Source: Lethocerus indicus
Taxonomy: Eukaryota; Arthropoda; Insecta; Hemiptera; Belostomatidae
Direction of reading: 5' to 3'
Assembly (NCBI GenBank): GCA_019843655.1
Contig: JACDQD010000005.1
Location: 11,435,575-11,499,574, forward strand
Length of the DNA: 64,000 bases
The stretch's first letter is position 1; each line of letters starts with the position of its first letter. Below the pieces are notes generated by a model that worked only from the letters and a program-made list of their open reading frames with translations, did no database searches and was not told the DNA's origin. The position numbers and the translations under genes were made by a program. Positions 36,470-47,460 of the stretch are shown piece after piece.

Positions 36470-39400
36470 ATATATAGTCACTATGTATATATTATAAATA
36501 AATTCCTTATCGAAAAACTCGCTAACTCTTTTACTGGTTCATAAAATGGATGACTAGGCACTCCGTTAAAAGTTATTAGGAAAACACTTCAGAATGATTA
36601 ACTTGCCCTGCTAAAAACAGAGTTGTTGGTGACTCAGTCAATGAATATTCAAGTACCTCCAAAGATTTTAAAATAATTAAATGCTCCATAATGGCGAAAT
36701 AATTATTCCATTGAATATTTAAGGCGGTCATAATTCTTATCATGACTTCCATGGATCCCATCCATTCATGTTTTCACATCCATCAACAACGTTGTAATAT
36801 GGGGTCATTCATAAATAGCTGTAATCCAAACAAAAATAATTTTTCTTTTATCATAGTACTAAATATTTGATTTAATTGCAAGGTGCGCACAAATTGCGAG
36901 TGCCAGTGGGGGGAAACCGGTAAAATGCTGCATTTATGAACTGTTAACGTATTAAAACAGTATACGTAATATTTTAAAATAATTTTATCAGAAGCTGTGA
37001 GACAAACTAACTGTTAGCCTGGAGCACAAGGAAACACAAAATAACATGTGTTGGGACTAGATCTAAAAACGTATCATAAGCATTTGTATTTTTTCTATCT
37101 CTCGTCTGATTTTGTTTTTGAGTATGACTCGGTTGTAAACAAAGTGACTAATGACTATTAATATTTCTTTCGGAGATTTTTTAACTTCTCAAATCGTTGT
37201 CCAGCTCTACACTCTCATTAATGAGCGTCTGTTCTTCATATTTTTTGTTCGAATTAATTCTTCCAGCTTAATCGGAATTAACAATTATAAGCCGATAAAT
37301 CTTTTCGAAAATCGACGACTGAAACTAACTTTTTTAAAAAACTACTAATCATCGGTAAGAACCCCCCTCATTATGTAATTTCTTCTAAAACAGGATAGTC
37401 CAATTATGGGTGATAACATAGAAATTCACAGTTCATAATTAGAGTAAACTAACCTAAAGTTTACTCAGTAATGTATATTTTCTATATCCCCAATCCTTTC
37501 TATTAGAATATATATTTATTAGAATTTCTATCCTCCTATATATTTGAAGACAATTTTCGTCGTAGACAACAAATATTCCTTTCTCAATTCAATTAAAACT
37601 TAGAAATTTTGAAAATATGCTCGGTCCTTTCGTCTTCGGTTACCGCAACAGTGTTTTACAACAGAATTTATTGCGCAATTTTTCTCACGTGCCTATGAAA
37701 TTAATTAGATCGCTCGGCCGTTTCTCATTGCGTAAGAACCAGGCTTGGAACAAGTATGTTAATTCTTTCTCTGCTGTATCTAATTTCACCTCGGATTTCA
37801 CTTGAAAAGGTCATATGAAATTAAATAAAATTAGGGCCCGGCAGGACTTGTCTTGAGCAATTAAATGCCTTGTCCAAACGGTACAACGGAATATGACACT
37901 GTTGGAATTTCAGGTATTAATAAAAATGCGGGATGGTATTAAAAAGTGACATCGCAGCACAATTGTAAATCATGGCAATAGAAAATTCTGAAGCCCACTA
38001 TTTTCTACATGTAATGTGATACAGTTGTCGGGAGTATAAAAACTATAAGGGAACCATCCGAATCTCGAACAATACCACTTGCCTAAAGAGAAGTAACCGA
38101 GACCAGTAAATTGTTCCATTGGACCGAATCCAAATATCCATGTGTTGTAGGAACGAATTTCAGTATTTCCTCCGACCTTACCGTTCGGCGGTCTGGAAGA
38201 GCGAGCCATCATTCAGGCCCCGGAGTAATATATACGTCACGAGTGATATTTATACCGCACGGGTGTATATATCGGTCGTGAGGCCACTGCCGGGGTGGAA
38301 GAGGAGGCGGGCATATGGGCCCACGGATCCTCTGGCTGAGACCCACACACACGGCTATCAATTGAGCATGGCATTTATCATGCTGGCCGGGACCCGTTCG
38401 AGGGCACAATAATGAAAGTAAGAAAATACCATCAATAACTCCGCAGGATACATATGTAATATTGCCCGACCGAAGAAAGAACTGCGAGACTGAAAAGAAA
38501 AGTGATATTTACATGAGCGCTGTTCGATCATTCAATAACCACTTGATAAAGCTTCCATTATTTGATGTACACTTCCCAGACGAACCGGCCATATGGCCCA
38601 TACGTGCTGAAATTTCAGTAACACAAATCTGAACGCTAGATGAAGTCCTCTTCAGCAGCTGTTATTTCAAAACTAAATTTAATGCAGACAAGACGCTCTC
38701 ACGAGATATACTAATATAATGTTATCGAAAATTGTAATACACCGATTTCAGTTCTAGCTCTTCGTATGACGAATCTTGTTAAGTTACTCCCATGAAGTTG
38801 ATAAGAATTTGCAAGAATTAAATTTATCCGTTAAGAATCGATTGTTTCACGTCGATCATAACGAGAAACGTGAAAAATTATGATCTTATACCGGTCTTGA
38901 AATCGTTCGGGAGTGTGTGAGACAGTAAGTTATGGAGATGATAAAATAAGTAACTCTAAAATTAGTTAGCGCTTTTCGGAGTTAAAATAAATTGTTGACC
39001 GTGACATAGGCTGTAAATCATGACAGCATTGCCCTCCTCGTTTATTAAAGGAATATCCTGAATTCCAGCCATTGATGGGCGGTGACTTGAGACACAGGTG
39101 TCGCCTCGTTTTGGACGTCGGCCAATGACGATTGGTCCCGTTCGGGGCGCCGGAAAAACAAGGAGCGTCCCGGGGCCCTTAACTATGACCGGCTTGATGG
39201 GGGCATCGAGTGTTCTGGGCGTGGACCACTCGTTAAGTAATACTCGACTATTTCAATGGGCTGTTCGAACAGGACCGACCGACAAAATAACAGAATATTT
39301 TAGCTGGTATGAGGTAGAAGGTGGTGAAAAACCGTAACGGTGGTTTGTTTAAGACCAAATCAGCTACTGACAACTGAAAATTTCAAGAGTTGTTAAAATT

Positions 39401-40160
39401 TAGATTTTACATTCCATTGAAAGCTTGAGCCCTATACAAGAATCTGGGGATTACAAATCTTGTAGGAAATAACTGACAGTAAACTTACGCTTTTATCTCT
39501 CTGTAATATGGTTACGGCCTGGCTCATAAAACGGGTTTTAAAGCGGTCCACAATGTCGGAGAGATTATGGGGCTTGTTCGGCGTTAATTAAATGCCGCCC
39601 TATTCACAATTCGCGCACCACGTTTGTCAATTGGCCCCGGCCTATCTGACCGACTGATATTCCACCCCTTCGGCAATGTTAATGTTAAATTCTTAATTGA
39701 AAACAAAATTTATACGGTTTATAAATCAGTAAAGTGAATTGATCAATTGAAGTTCATTACTGGAAAGGGAATTTAACAGTTTTAGTAAAAAGGAACCAGC
39801 TGGGGACCGTTAAAAAAAATTTAAAAGTAACAAAATAAATATGTTCTCAATCATGTATCAATTTTTTTACATTTTCAACTAAATGCATTATTGCCGAATA
39901 ATTCTATATTGAGGTATCTCGATTCTTTATGAGATGGAGGTAACCTCAGAACGTTTAGTATTTTCGTCAGAAAATCGCAGAAGTGATAACAACCTATTGT
40001 TGTATTTCATGTAAATTTAACCCATTCTTGTAAGGAATGAAATTAAACTCCCGCTGACGAAATGCGTTCTTCTTCACTGACGTTTCAAGTTCTGCAATTC
40101 ACGGGTCGAAAAAAAAATTGGCTCAAAGGTCGTTTTCTTCCACTCGGGTTAGCAGGAGGT
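36470..40160. other. AT-rich non-coding stretch
   Basis: No gene recognised. A minus-strand frame at 36576-36761 (61 codons) is hydrophobic but unidentified. CpG-richer patches occur at 38200-38410, 39100-39250 and 39500-39680; the last has TTAATTAA and CAATTGG-type cores and is a plausible regulatory element. Confidence 0.45.
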
Positions 40161-40460
40161 TTCCAAGTGTCTGAATGATGAAGACGGGACGGAAAGTGAG
40201 AATGGAGGCCGTTGGCCAAAAAAGCGGTGAGGGGGAGGGGGGCCCAGGACGAAACCCCGACGTTTCGGGCTGGAGTGTTTTCGAGGCCCGTCTTCAGTTC
40301 AGTGGCGCCCCTCCTCAAGTGCCCTAACAACCGCCCGGATAAGAAACAAAAAAAAATATTAACCGACTCACGGTCCTTCATTTGGCGAGTTCTCGAGCGC
40401 CCACTCCACCGACTCGGGCCTTTCTTTCGGCCGGCGATGAAGTTTCCTTTTCCCACCGAT
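40160..40460. other. GC-rich islet
   Basis: GC-rich patch overlapped by frames of 77-151 codons on both strands with no recognisable protein. It contains the hammerhead-related motif at 40258-40297. Confidence 0.4.
40258..40297 (-). ncRNA. hammerhead-like motif, divergent third copy
   Basis: Minus strand: CTGAAGA, one extra C, GGGC stem strand, a 15-base loop, GCCC stem strand, GAAAC, then GTC. It shares with the other two copies the CUGANGA box, the extra base before stem II, a GAAA box and a GUC triplet. Its stem II is longer and its loop differs. No complementary stem I is adjacent, so it is probably a relic or needs a distant partner. The arrangement resembles motifs in Penelope-like element ends. 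Confidence 0.35.
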
Positions 40461-42115
40461 ATCATAATTACGTCGGACTCGACGGTACTGTTCGAAATGA
40501 AAAAAAACGACGTAGGTAATAAAAACGCCGAAAATGTCAACGCTTATATCGACTTGGTTAAGCCCAACAATGTATTCCAGTGACCGGCATGAATGCATCA
40601 CGCCGTTTCTGTGAATAATATGGCGTTTACTTTTTCCAAAACAGGCTTCCTAGGTACCTCTAGGCAAGATTTATATAATGCCTTAATACTTGTAAGAGGT
40701 GTTGATTATTATTTAGGTGTGTAAATTATGCTTTTAGTCTGAGCAGTTGATGTGACCTGGGGACCTCTTCCCAGTTACTTCTTCTTATTTATTATTGGAC
40801 CGCTCATCTGTCGAGCATCATTAAATTTTATTTGATCTCAGAGTGATGTCGGTGGGTTATGCACACCGTCCTCCAGGAAACACGTCATAACTCTGGGTCG
40901 GAATTTAATCGGATAATTTCGATAAAACTGTACAAAGCGCTTGGGCGTCAATTTATAATGGCAATTATGGCTGTCGACGTCGCTACCAAATCGCCCCGCA
41001 TTTATAAGAGGGACGTTAATTAAGACGGCGATCGGGAGGCGCAGTGGGAGGCCATTTTTCAGACAACCCGATCTTAATACTATGTCGGAGCAACAGGCGA
41101 GAGGAGGCTTAAAAATTGATAGCGTTCGGGGCGGGCATTTGTCAAAGCGGGGCTATGACGTTCCCGCTATTTATCCCCGAACAGCGCTCGGGTAAACCTT
41201 ATTTACCAAAACATTTGGTCCGCGGCCCCATTTTTTCCTCCCCCGGGTGTCGACACCGTTCGGTAATTTTTTACGCGCATTACAGAAACGACGCCTCTCA
41301 TAATTGACATCCGGTATTACTTACAGAAGCGCTGCCACATGCAGCCATCCTTCAGGAGATACTCGGGGGGGTGGAAGAAAAAAAAAATTAAAATAGCTCC
41401 TAAATAACGACAGCGTAAAAACTCGGGGAGACAATTCGAGAAATGAGCCGGAGCGGTTCTTTATTCGGTTAATTTTTGGTGTTAATTTATGACCCGGTTA
41501 AACTCAGTGACTGGTCGCGGCCCAGCCGACTGGCGCCTCGGGGCTGCTCCTTCTTAATGCCTACCACTTGTGGAGCGATATCCGCCTTGTTAACCTCATC
41601 ATAATATTGAATCTGAAAGTAACCGGTACGCCATGGGAACTTAATATAAAGTAATTCGACATTTCATCGGGCATAATTGCCGCTATTAAAAATTGCTTAT
41701 AGTAGCAATTAGTTAACAATAGTGTTTCAGTGCTATACCATTTCACATTTATTATAACAGTAAGCTGTCAGAGGTCACTAGTCAGTGTGAGGCATAGTTA
41801 GTACTACTATTACCTGGATAATATATTTTATGTAGAAATTATGATGTGTCGAGCTTTTATTTTATAATTGAATTTCTACAAGGATTCTAAAATTTAACCT
41901 AATTTGTTGTTCAATATGCTCAGGATAGAGAATAATGAATCAGGCTTGGATAGTTTGGATAATATATATAGGGTTAATTAATATCGCAATACAGCCATAC
42001 AAAATACGTTGAACCAATAATAAATAACTTAACCGGATTCTGTATTCAATTCTATTTTCATCCTGAATTTTAGTTAGAGTGTAACTCCCTCCGGTTTTCT
42101 TTCCACGCCAACCGT
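40460..42115. other. AT-rich non-coding stretch with one regulatory-like segment
   Basis: The 40920-41060 segment combines CpG with TTTATAATGG, GCAATTATGG and TTAATTAAG motifs, of the kind bound by homeodomain proteins; function is inferred only. A CpG patch lies at 41110-41300. The rest is AT-rich. No gene recognised. Confidence 0.4.
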
Positions 42116-42720
42116 CTGATGTAACCCCGGCCTGTTAAGTAATTTGTGGGTCTGCCCCCTCCCAGACCTGATCTCGGTTTTCTCTTCTCCCTGAACATTT
42201 TAATATACTGCTGTTACGGCAGTGCGGGTGGTCGGTGGGACGGGGGGGCCGTGGTGGCAATACCCAGTAGGGCGGCGCCAGCCACCGGTCCCGTCCCTTT
42301 TTATTGGTCGGGCGGCCTCTGTGGGAAGTACACACCAGGCTGTCGGGGACAACGTTCTGTCGTCTATCCGGGTGAGCGTGGGCTGTTTCGTGAACACGAA
42401 GAGAAAAGAAAAAGAGAGAGAGAGAGAGTGGGAGTGAGAGTGAGTCGGAGAGGGAGAGGGAGAGAGACATGTTTCCTCCCGGGTGTGTGTGTCTGTTTGT
42501 TTTTGCGTGATCCTACGTGTGCGTGTGTGTGAGAGAGAGAGGGAAGGCAGGAGGGAGTGATATAGAGGGAGGGAGCGTGTGAGAAATTGGTAGATGTAAC
42601 CGCAGCTCGTAAATCCTGAGTCCGAGTCGAGTTGGTTACCTTGGGGGACACATGCGGCCCACGGCCCGGAGCTCGGCGGGTTAAGCCTGGGTGGCCCGCC
42701 GCATTCGACGCCACTTTCCC
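42115..42720. other. GC-rich islet with purine-rich tract
   Basis: GC-rich block containing a long plus-strand purine-rich region (42400-42470, GA-dominated with GAGT variants), GT/GA-rich sequence to about 42545, and a CpG-rich tail. Frames of up to 153 codons on both strands are low-complexity (Leu-Ser or Arg-Glu repeats) and not credible proteins. Confidence 0.45.
42400..42545 (+). repeat. (GA)n/(GT)n low-complexity tract
   Basis: Purine-dominated GA repeats with GAGT variants, followed by GTGTGTGT and another GA run at 42531-42541. Confidence 0.85.
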
Positions 42721-43253
42721 CTTTGATTCCCCGAACTTTATTTTCCTGCTTTGGTCGGCTTGATTAAAAAAAAGAAATTTTGATACGCTCCATATCCGAT
42801 AGCGTACATTCCAACTTAAAAACACGCTGCTTGTACTCTATTGTACTTCTCTTGCTGTATTATTTTTAAGAAATAACATTTACATTTTACTTTGTCATGC
42901 AAATACCCACATAGTATATTCCTACTCCTCTATGCTCTAGGCCATTTATTTAGTATCATTGCTGACTGGATCATTCATAGGACGGCGGCAACACTAAGAT
43001 CTCACTATAATAATTAAATCCTAAGTGACGAATCTCCTCGGCGGATAACTACTGAAGGTGAAGAGCAGCCGAAACCGGTCCGGCGAAGTACCAAACTAGC
43101 GAACGTAGACAGGTCCTTGGTATTTACGCCTGTTCTATTTATATGATCTACCCGGCGGGTCGCGAAGGGCTCCTTAATGAATGACGGGGTCCCCGTGACA
43201 TAATTGTCGGGTCCAAGGCCCGAGCCGTATTCCAAATTGTTCAGGAGCTGACT

Positions 43254-43392
43254 TCCCTCTCTCTCTCTCTCTCTCTCCACGAATCTCTTTCTCTTTTTCT
43301 CTTTCAGTAGTCCCTTTTGTGAATCGGAGAGAGGAGAAAAAAGCGGAGGGCGGCAGAGGGAGAGAGAGAGAGAGAGAGAGGGAGAGAGACGT
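43254..43392. repeat. paired CT and GA tracts forming an inverted repeat
   Basis: A (CT)n tract at 43254-43277 and a (GA)n tract at 43358-43389 are about 80 bp apart and complementary, so they can fold into a long hairpin. The pyrimidine side continues to TTTCTCTTTTTCTCTTTCAG (ending at 43307), which looks exactly like a strong 3' splice site on the plus strand. The sequence after it is not convincingly coding. Confidence 0.75.
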
Positions 43393-43424
43393 CTGAACAG
43401 AGCCGGGAGGAGTTTAAAGACGCG

Positions 43425-43585
43425 CTTTGATTACCGCCGGCTAAAGAGGCTTGTTAACTGCGGGCTCTTAACCCGCCCCCGCGTGTGTGCTCCCGAGGCC
43501 CCTCCTCCCCGACGCCCTAATAACTTTTTGAGCTTTCCGCATCCTTCAAGTTTTCAAGATGAAAGGGATTTCTAAATGCGCCCCC
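43425..43585 (+). promoter_or_regulatory. duplicated non-coding element, copy A
   Basis: Contains, in order, CTTTGATTA (43425), GGCTTGTTAACT (43448), CTAATAACTTTTTG (about 43517), ATCCTTCAAGTTTTCA (43541) and AGATGAAAGGGATTTCTAAA followed by GCGCCC. The same blocks occur in the same order and orientation at 45145-45332, with different spacers. CTTTGAT is a TCF/LEF-type site and GTTAAC is an HNF1/forkhead-like core, from general knowledge. Preserved blocks between diverged spacers suggest a cis-regulatory module. Confidence 0.5.
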
Positions 43586-43589
43586 TCTA

Positions 43590-45140
43590 TCCGATAACAG
43601 ATGTAAAAAAAAGAGAGAGAAGAGCTAGGGACCAGAAACGCCAAAATTCTCGCTTATATTTGACCCCGACAGTGAGGCTTATTCCGAATGAAAATAGTCT
43701 TTAATGTTGTTCTTGTGGCCGTCAGTACCATCCAACGCCCGAGTTGAATATTTTTTATAGTCTTATGCACTGCAATGCAATTTTATGTCAAATCTATTGT
43801 TGCATAACAAGGCCAAGCATCTCTCGTCGACAGTTGAATTAATGACATTTGATAACTAATTGCAAATGTCCAGAGACATGTATATGTCTGTATACCTTAT
43901 ATATTTGACAGATTATATTACCTTTACCATAGTTACCAGAACATCTAATACCTAAAAATGTTGACCTGGAAATAATTAACAATCATTTCGAGTTTTTTAT
44001 TATAATAATGATAACAGAGTAGTTCGGTCATACCGGCCACGAAGTACCGTCTTTACCACCATTTCTATGCATTGTTGAAGCGCCTGTATTTAACTGTTAT
44101 CCGCTCATTTCAAATTTAAATGCATTCAGCAGATTTTATCTTTCGACTATCCCGAATGCTCGTTCGGAAAGCAATTAAAAACTATTCAAATATCCCTACA
44201 ATTTTCATTAACTTATAATAAGATTTCCGATGTTTATTCAACGAATGACTGATTTCTCACGGAATTTATTATTCCGGACTTCTTGTAGTCCCACCAATTC
44301 AAAATTCAGGAAGGAAATCGTTTGAAGTACTAATTTTTAGTTTTAAATACCAAAGTAGATTCACGGATTAATATTGGCTAGCCATTGCGAAGTATTTAAA
44401 AGTTTTTTATACCAAATTTACATACATTCAATCATATAAATACATGTATATACACAGAGAATTTGTTGGCCAAAGTAGTGATGATAGAACATATGGATTT
44501 AATAAGGGCTGGAATTCTCGCGGTTACAACTTTTACTCAATTAGAAACTGTACATTTCCTAGATACACGTAATAGGAAAGTAGACTGGGAATTTACTCGG
44601 CTCTAAATCAATTACAGTGCTTCCATTCTTCTCCTTTTTATAATTAATGGCCAATTTTCACTTCGTTATATCTGACGGATGATCCACACACACACACACA
44701 CACACACAGTTGGGGCCCAAGTGGCTTCCGTCCTAGATTTAGATTTCTCTCTCGGAGAGCACTTCTTTATTAAATCTGAAAAACCTCTGTGCCGAGTTAT
44801 GATACAGTGTTGTAGACAGAACAAATCTTGTAATTTTATGCATTCAAATTCAGAAATAAACGTAAATGATTAATGCCGATTACAACTGTATTCTTGTATT
44901 AATATCCTTTTTGCTGAACTAACTTGTCTGAATGTAGGAACAGAATGATATATGCAAAATGTACATGGTAAATACTGGGGTAAATATAATAAATATCCGA
45001 GGTTATAAATAGTGTGACGCAGTTGAGAAGGCGTCAGCCGAACGGGTGGGCATCGGTGACGATGTGTTTGGCCCACTCTGTGTTCAGTAGTTGGTTGACA
45101 ACAGTAACTTGTTATTGTGCGAAGCCGTTGCGCACGAAGC
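43590..45140. other. AT-rich non-coding stretch
   Basis: Separates the two copies of the duplicated element. A (CA)n microsatellite lies at 44685-44708. No gene recognised. Confidence 0.5.
44685..44708. repeat. (CA)n microsatellite
   Basis: Uninterrupted CA repeat of about 12 units. Confidence 0.95.
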
Positions 45141-45144
45141 CGGC

Positions 45145-45332
45145 CTTTGATTAGCCCCCGACTGTTAAGGGCGGCTTGTTAACTATCCACTCGAGAGGGG
45201 CTCCCTCTCTGTCCCTCTGAACCACGTGTGCCTTCCCGCCTACCGCCTCCCCTCTAATAAGTTTTTGGCCTTATGATCCTTCCAAGTTTTCATGAAGATG
45301 AAAGGGAATTCTAAACGCTTTGTTTGCGCCCA
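45145..45332 (+). promoter_or_regulatory. duplicated non-coding element, copy B
   Basis: Repeats the order of copy A: CTTTGATTA (45145), GGCTTGTTAACT (45173), CTAATAAGTTTTTG (45254), ATCCTTCCAAGTTTTCA (about 45276) and AGATGAAAGGGAATTCTAAA, then GCGCCC. Spacers differ in length and sequence, for example 19 against 14 bases between the first two blocks. The copies are about 1.7 kb apart. This looks like an old tandem duplication under selection, or two members of an unknown repeat family. Confidence 0.5.
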
Positions 45333-45334
45333 AT

Positions 45335-46975
45335 TATTAAATGCGAGGGCCCAATTGCGCCCCGGGAACCGGCGTTACGCTAGTCGCGGGAACTCTGCAC
45401 TGTAAATATTATTCTAAATTGTGCCTCCATATTTTATTCCCTTTCGGCAAAGTTTCAAAAAATAGAGGCGGAGGAAATAATTAGAGCGGGCCCCTCCGAA
45501 CTCTACTGAAATTTTATCTGTCACATGAAGATAAGGGATTTTGTTAAAAAAAACTTTGAACAAAGTGTCTTAAAACATACATATACTATTTAATAATATA
45601 AATTTAGTTCGAAAATTTCGATCTATCCAGAACATTTAGGTTAGCACGAAAAGTGGAATCGGCACGCATAAAGGTTAAGAAAGAATTTATATATTTATAA
45701 ATAGTTATCAGGCATATTTTGGTTTATATTATGAGTAATTATAGAATCACATTTTTTGCATTAAGAAGAATTTAACAATAACTAAAGAAGGAGAAAAATA
45801 GTTTCATTCTTTGATTTACCACTACAAAATAAGAATAACACTTTTGTTGGGACTCGAGCTTTGGTACATCTTAATGTCTGAAAACCAAGTTGGGGTTTAT
45901 TTCATATTTTCTTAAATATACGTTGGAATGTACGAATGTTGGTTAGCATATACATTCCTGGTCGAAAGAGTTGGTCGACCTTCACCTGACAAGGGTATGA
46001 GCAAACCTATTTCACATGTTGATATTTTAATTTCGGAAATACAGTAGTCCTTGAAACAATTAAGCCGTCGAGGAAGCCGTAAATCTCATAGAGCGGAAAA
46101 ACTCGGCGTATTATTATCACGTCTCTCGACTCAAATGGAAATTAACGAAAATGAGAAATAAAAGAAAAAAAAACAAGTTAAAATACGTTCCGGTTTCATT
46201 AAGTTGACGGTTCTCCCATAACCGCTCTCCCCTTTCCCACAGGCACAAGTTAACTGGCCCCTTCTTCTTCCCTACCGGTTTGGCGCTACTGCTAATTATC
46301 CTTTATTTATGTCCACTCATCGTGGGCGCTTCCTCCAAAAACTTTCAACAGCGGTGTCTCGTTAGCCGATTGTGCATGCGTGGGTTCACATCGTTAGTGG
46401 GCGCCGGAGCCAACCTCGGTGTATCCACGCTCCATATAGATGTAACGGGCCCCGTTCGAGAACCGGCGAACGAAAGGCGTCATTTTCGTACGAAACGGGT
46501 TGCTCGTTTATGGTGCCATTTCACGAAAACCCAAAACGTTAAAATTATTAATTGGTCTTCGTAGTTAGTCCCAAATATTACCGAAGCGGAGAAATACCTG
46601 TGGTTGGTGTACTGATGACTGAATTCCGATGACGTCTACATGTGCGTATGAATATATTTAAATTAATTATTGGCAGGAACAACGCATATTTACACGCTCG
46701 GAATTAATTCTAGCTTTTTTTATAATTTAATTGAAATATAATATTCCGGAACATTCGTCTCACACTGCGTTGAATTTCCACCTAATTTTTCGTATAATTT
46801 GTGGTAGATAAAATGAACCTCCGAGCCACGAAATACGGGAAACCTTTTTGAAAAATTCGTTATTGCACGCTACAATTCTGCTGGCGACGACGATATTTCC
46901 GGAATTAATAATTCCTGTAAAATTAAGGCCACAAATCCGTTCGGTTGCCTCAGCGAACATAATAATAATTGTGTC
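45335..46975. other. mostly AT-rich non-coding stretch
   Basis: Contains a 94-codon plus-strand frame at 46280-46564 whose first 17 residues (MALLLIILYLCPLIVGA) look like a signal peptide. The rest of its product is not recognisable and no splice or promoter evidence supports it. Otherwise AT-rich. Confidence 0.35.
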
Positions 46976-46979
46976 CATA

Positions 46980-47460
46980 TTTCACAGGGCGGACACTTTC
47001 ACCGGTGTAGTTCAAGAAATTTAATTCCCGCATTAACAACGACGCATCCGCTCAGGCAGTTTATTGCAAGCTTTGCGCGCGACGATAATATAACGGAGGC
47101 CTCGGCGGGGAGGCGGGGGAGGGGGATGGACTCCGAGGCCCAATTAAATTGCCTTCCGCGGCCATTAATCTTCGCGTTCTGCGGGGCCCGGATAGGGTGG
47201 CCCGCTCCGATAATTTGTGCCGACTAATGCATTCATATATATTGGTGTGGGGCCGGGGCCGTGGAGGCGGCCTCGAGGATGCTCCCGGGCCCCCCATGTA
47301 ATGTAATCCCGCAGGGCAAGAGTTATTTGGGCGGTTTCGCTTATACCGCGCGGCGGCGGCTCTCCCAGGTAGGTTAGGTTAACTGGGAGCCGGCTTCGCC
47401 CCATAAATCTTACACGATTTTCCGGCTCCGCGAGCTGAGGGACTATGCGCACCGGCCGAC
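46980..47460. other. GC/CpG-rich islet
   Basis: CpG-rich patch with G-runs at 47107-47125 and an AGGTTAGGTTAAC segment near 47373, two units of the insect TTAGG telomere-type motif and too short to mean much. Minus-strand frames of 78-95 codons are Pro/Arg-rich with no domain. Confidence 0.4.

Noticed and set aside
42364..42825. 153-codon minus-strand frame with Leu-Ser repeats
   Set aside because: The repeats are the translation of a GA/CT microsatellite.
46280..46564. 94-codon frame with a signal-peptide-like start
   Set aside because: Only the hydrophobic N-terminus is suggestive. The remainder is unrecognised, and AT-rich DNA often encodes Leu/Ile runs by chance.
47371..47382. AGGTTAGGTTA as a telomere (TTAGG) relic
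   Set aside because: Only two units, within expectation by chance.
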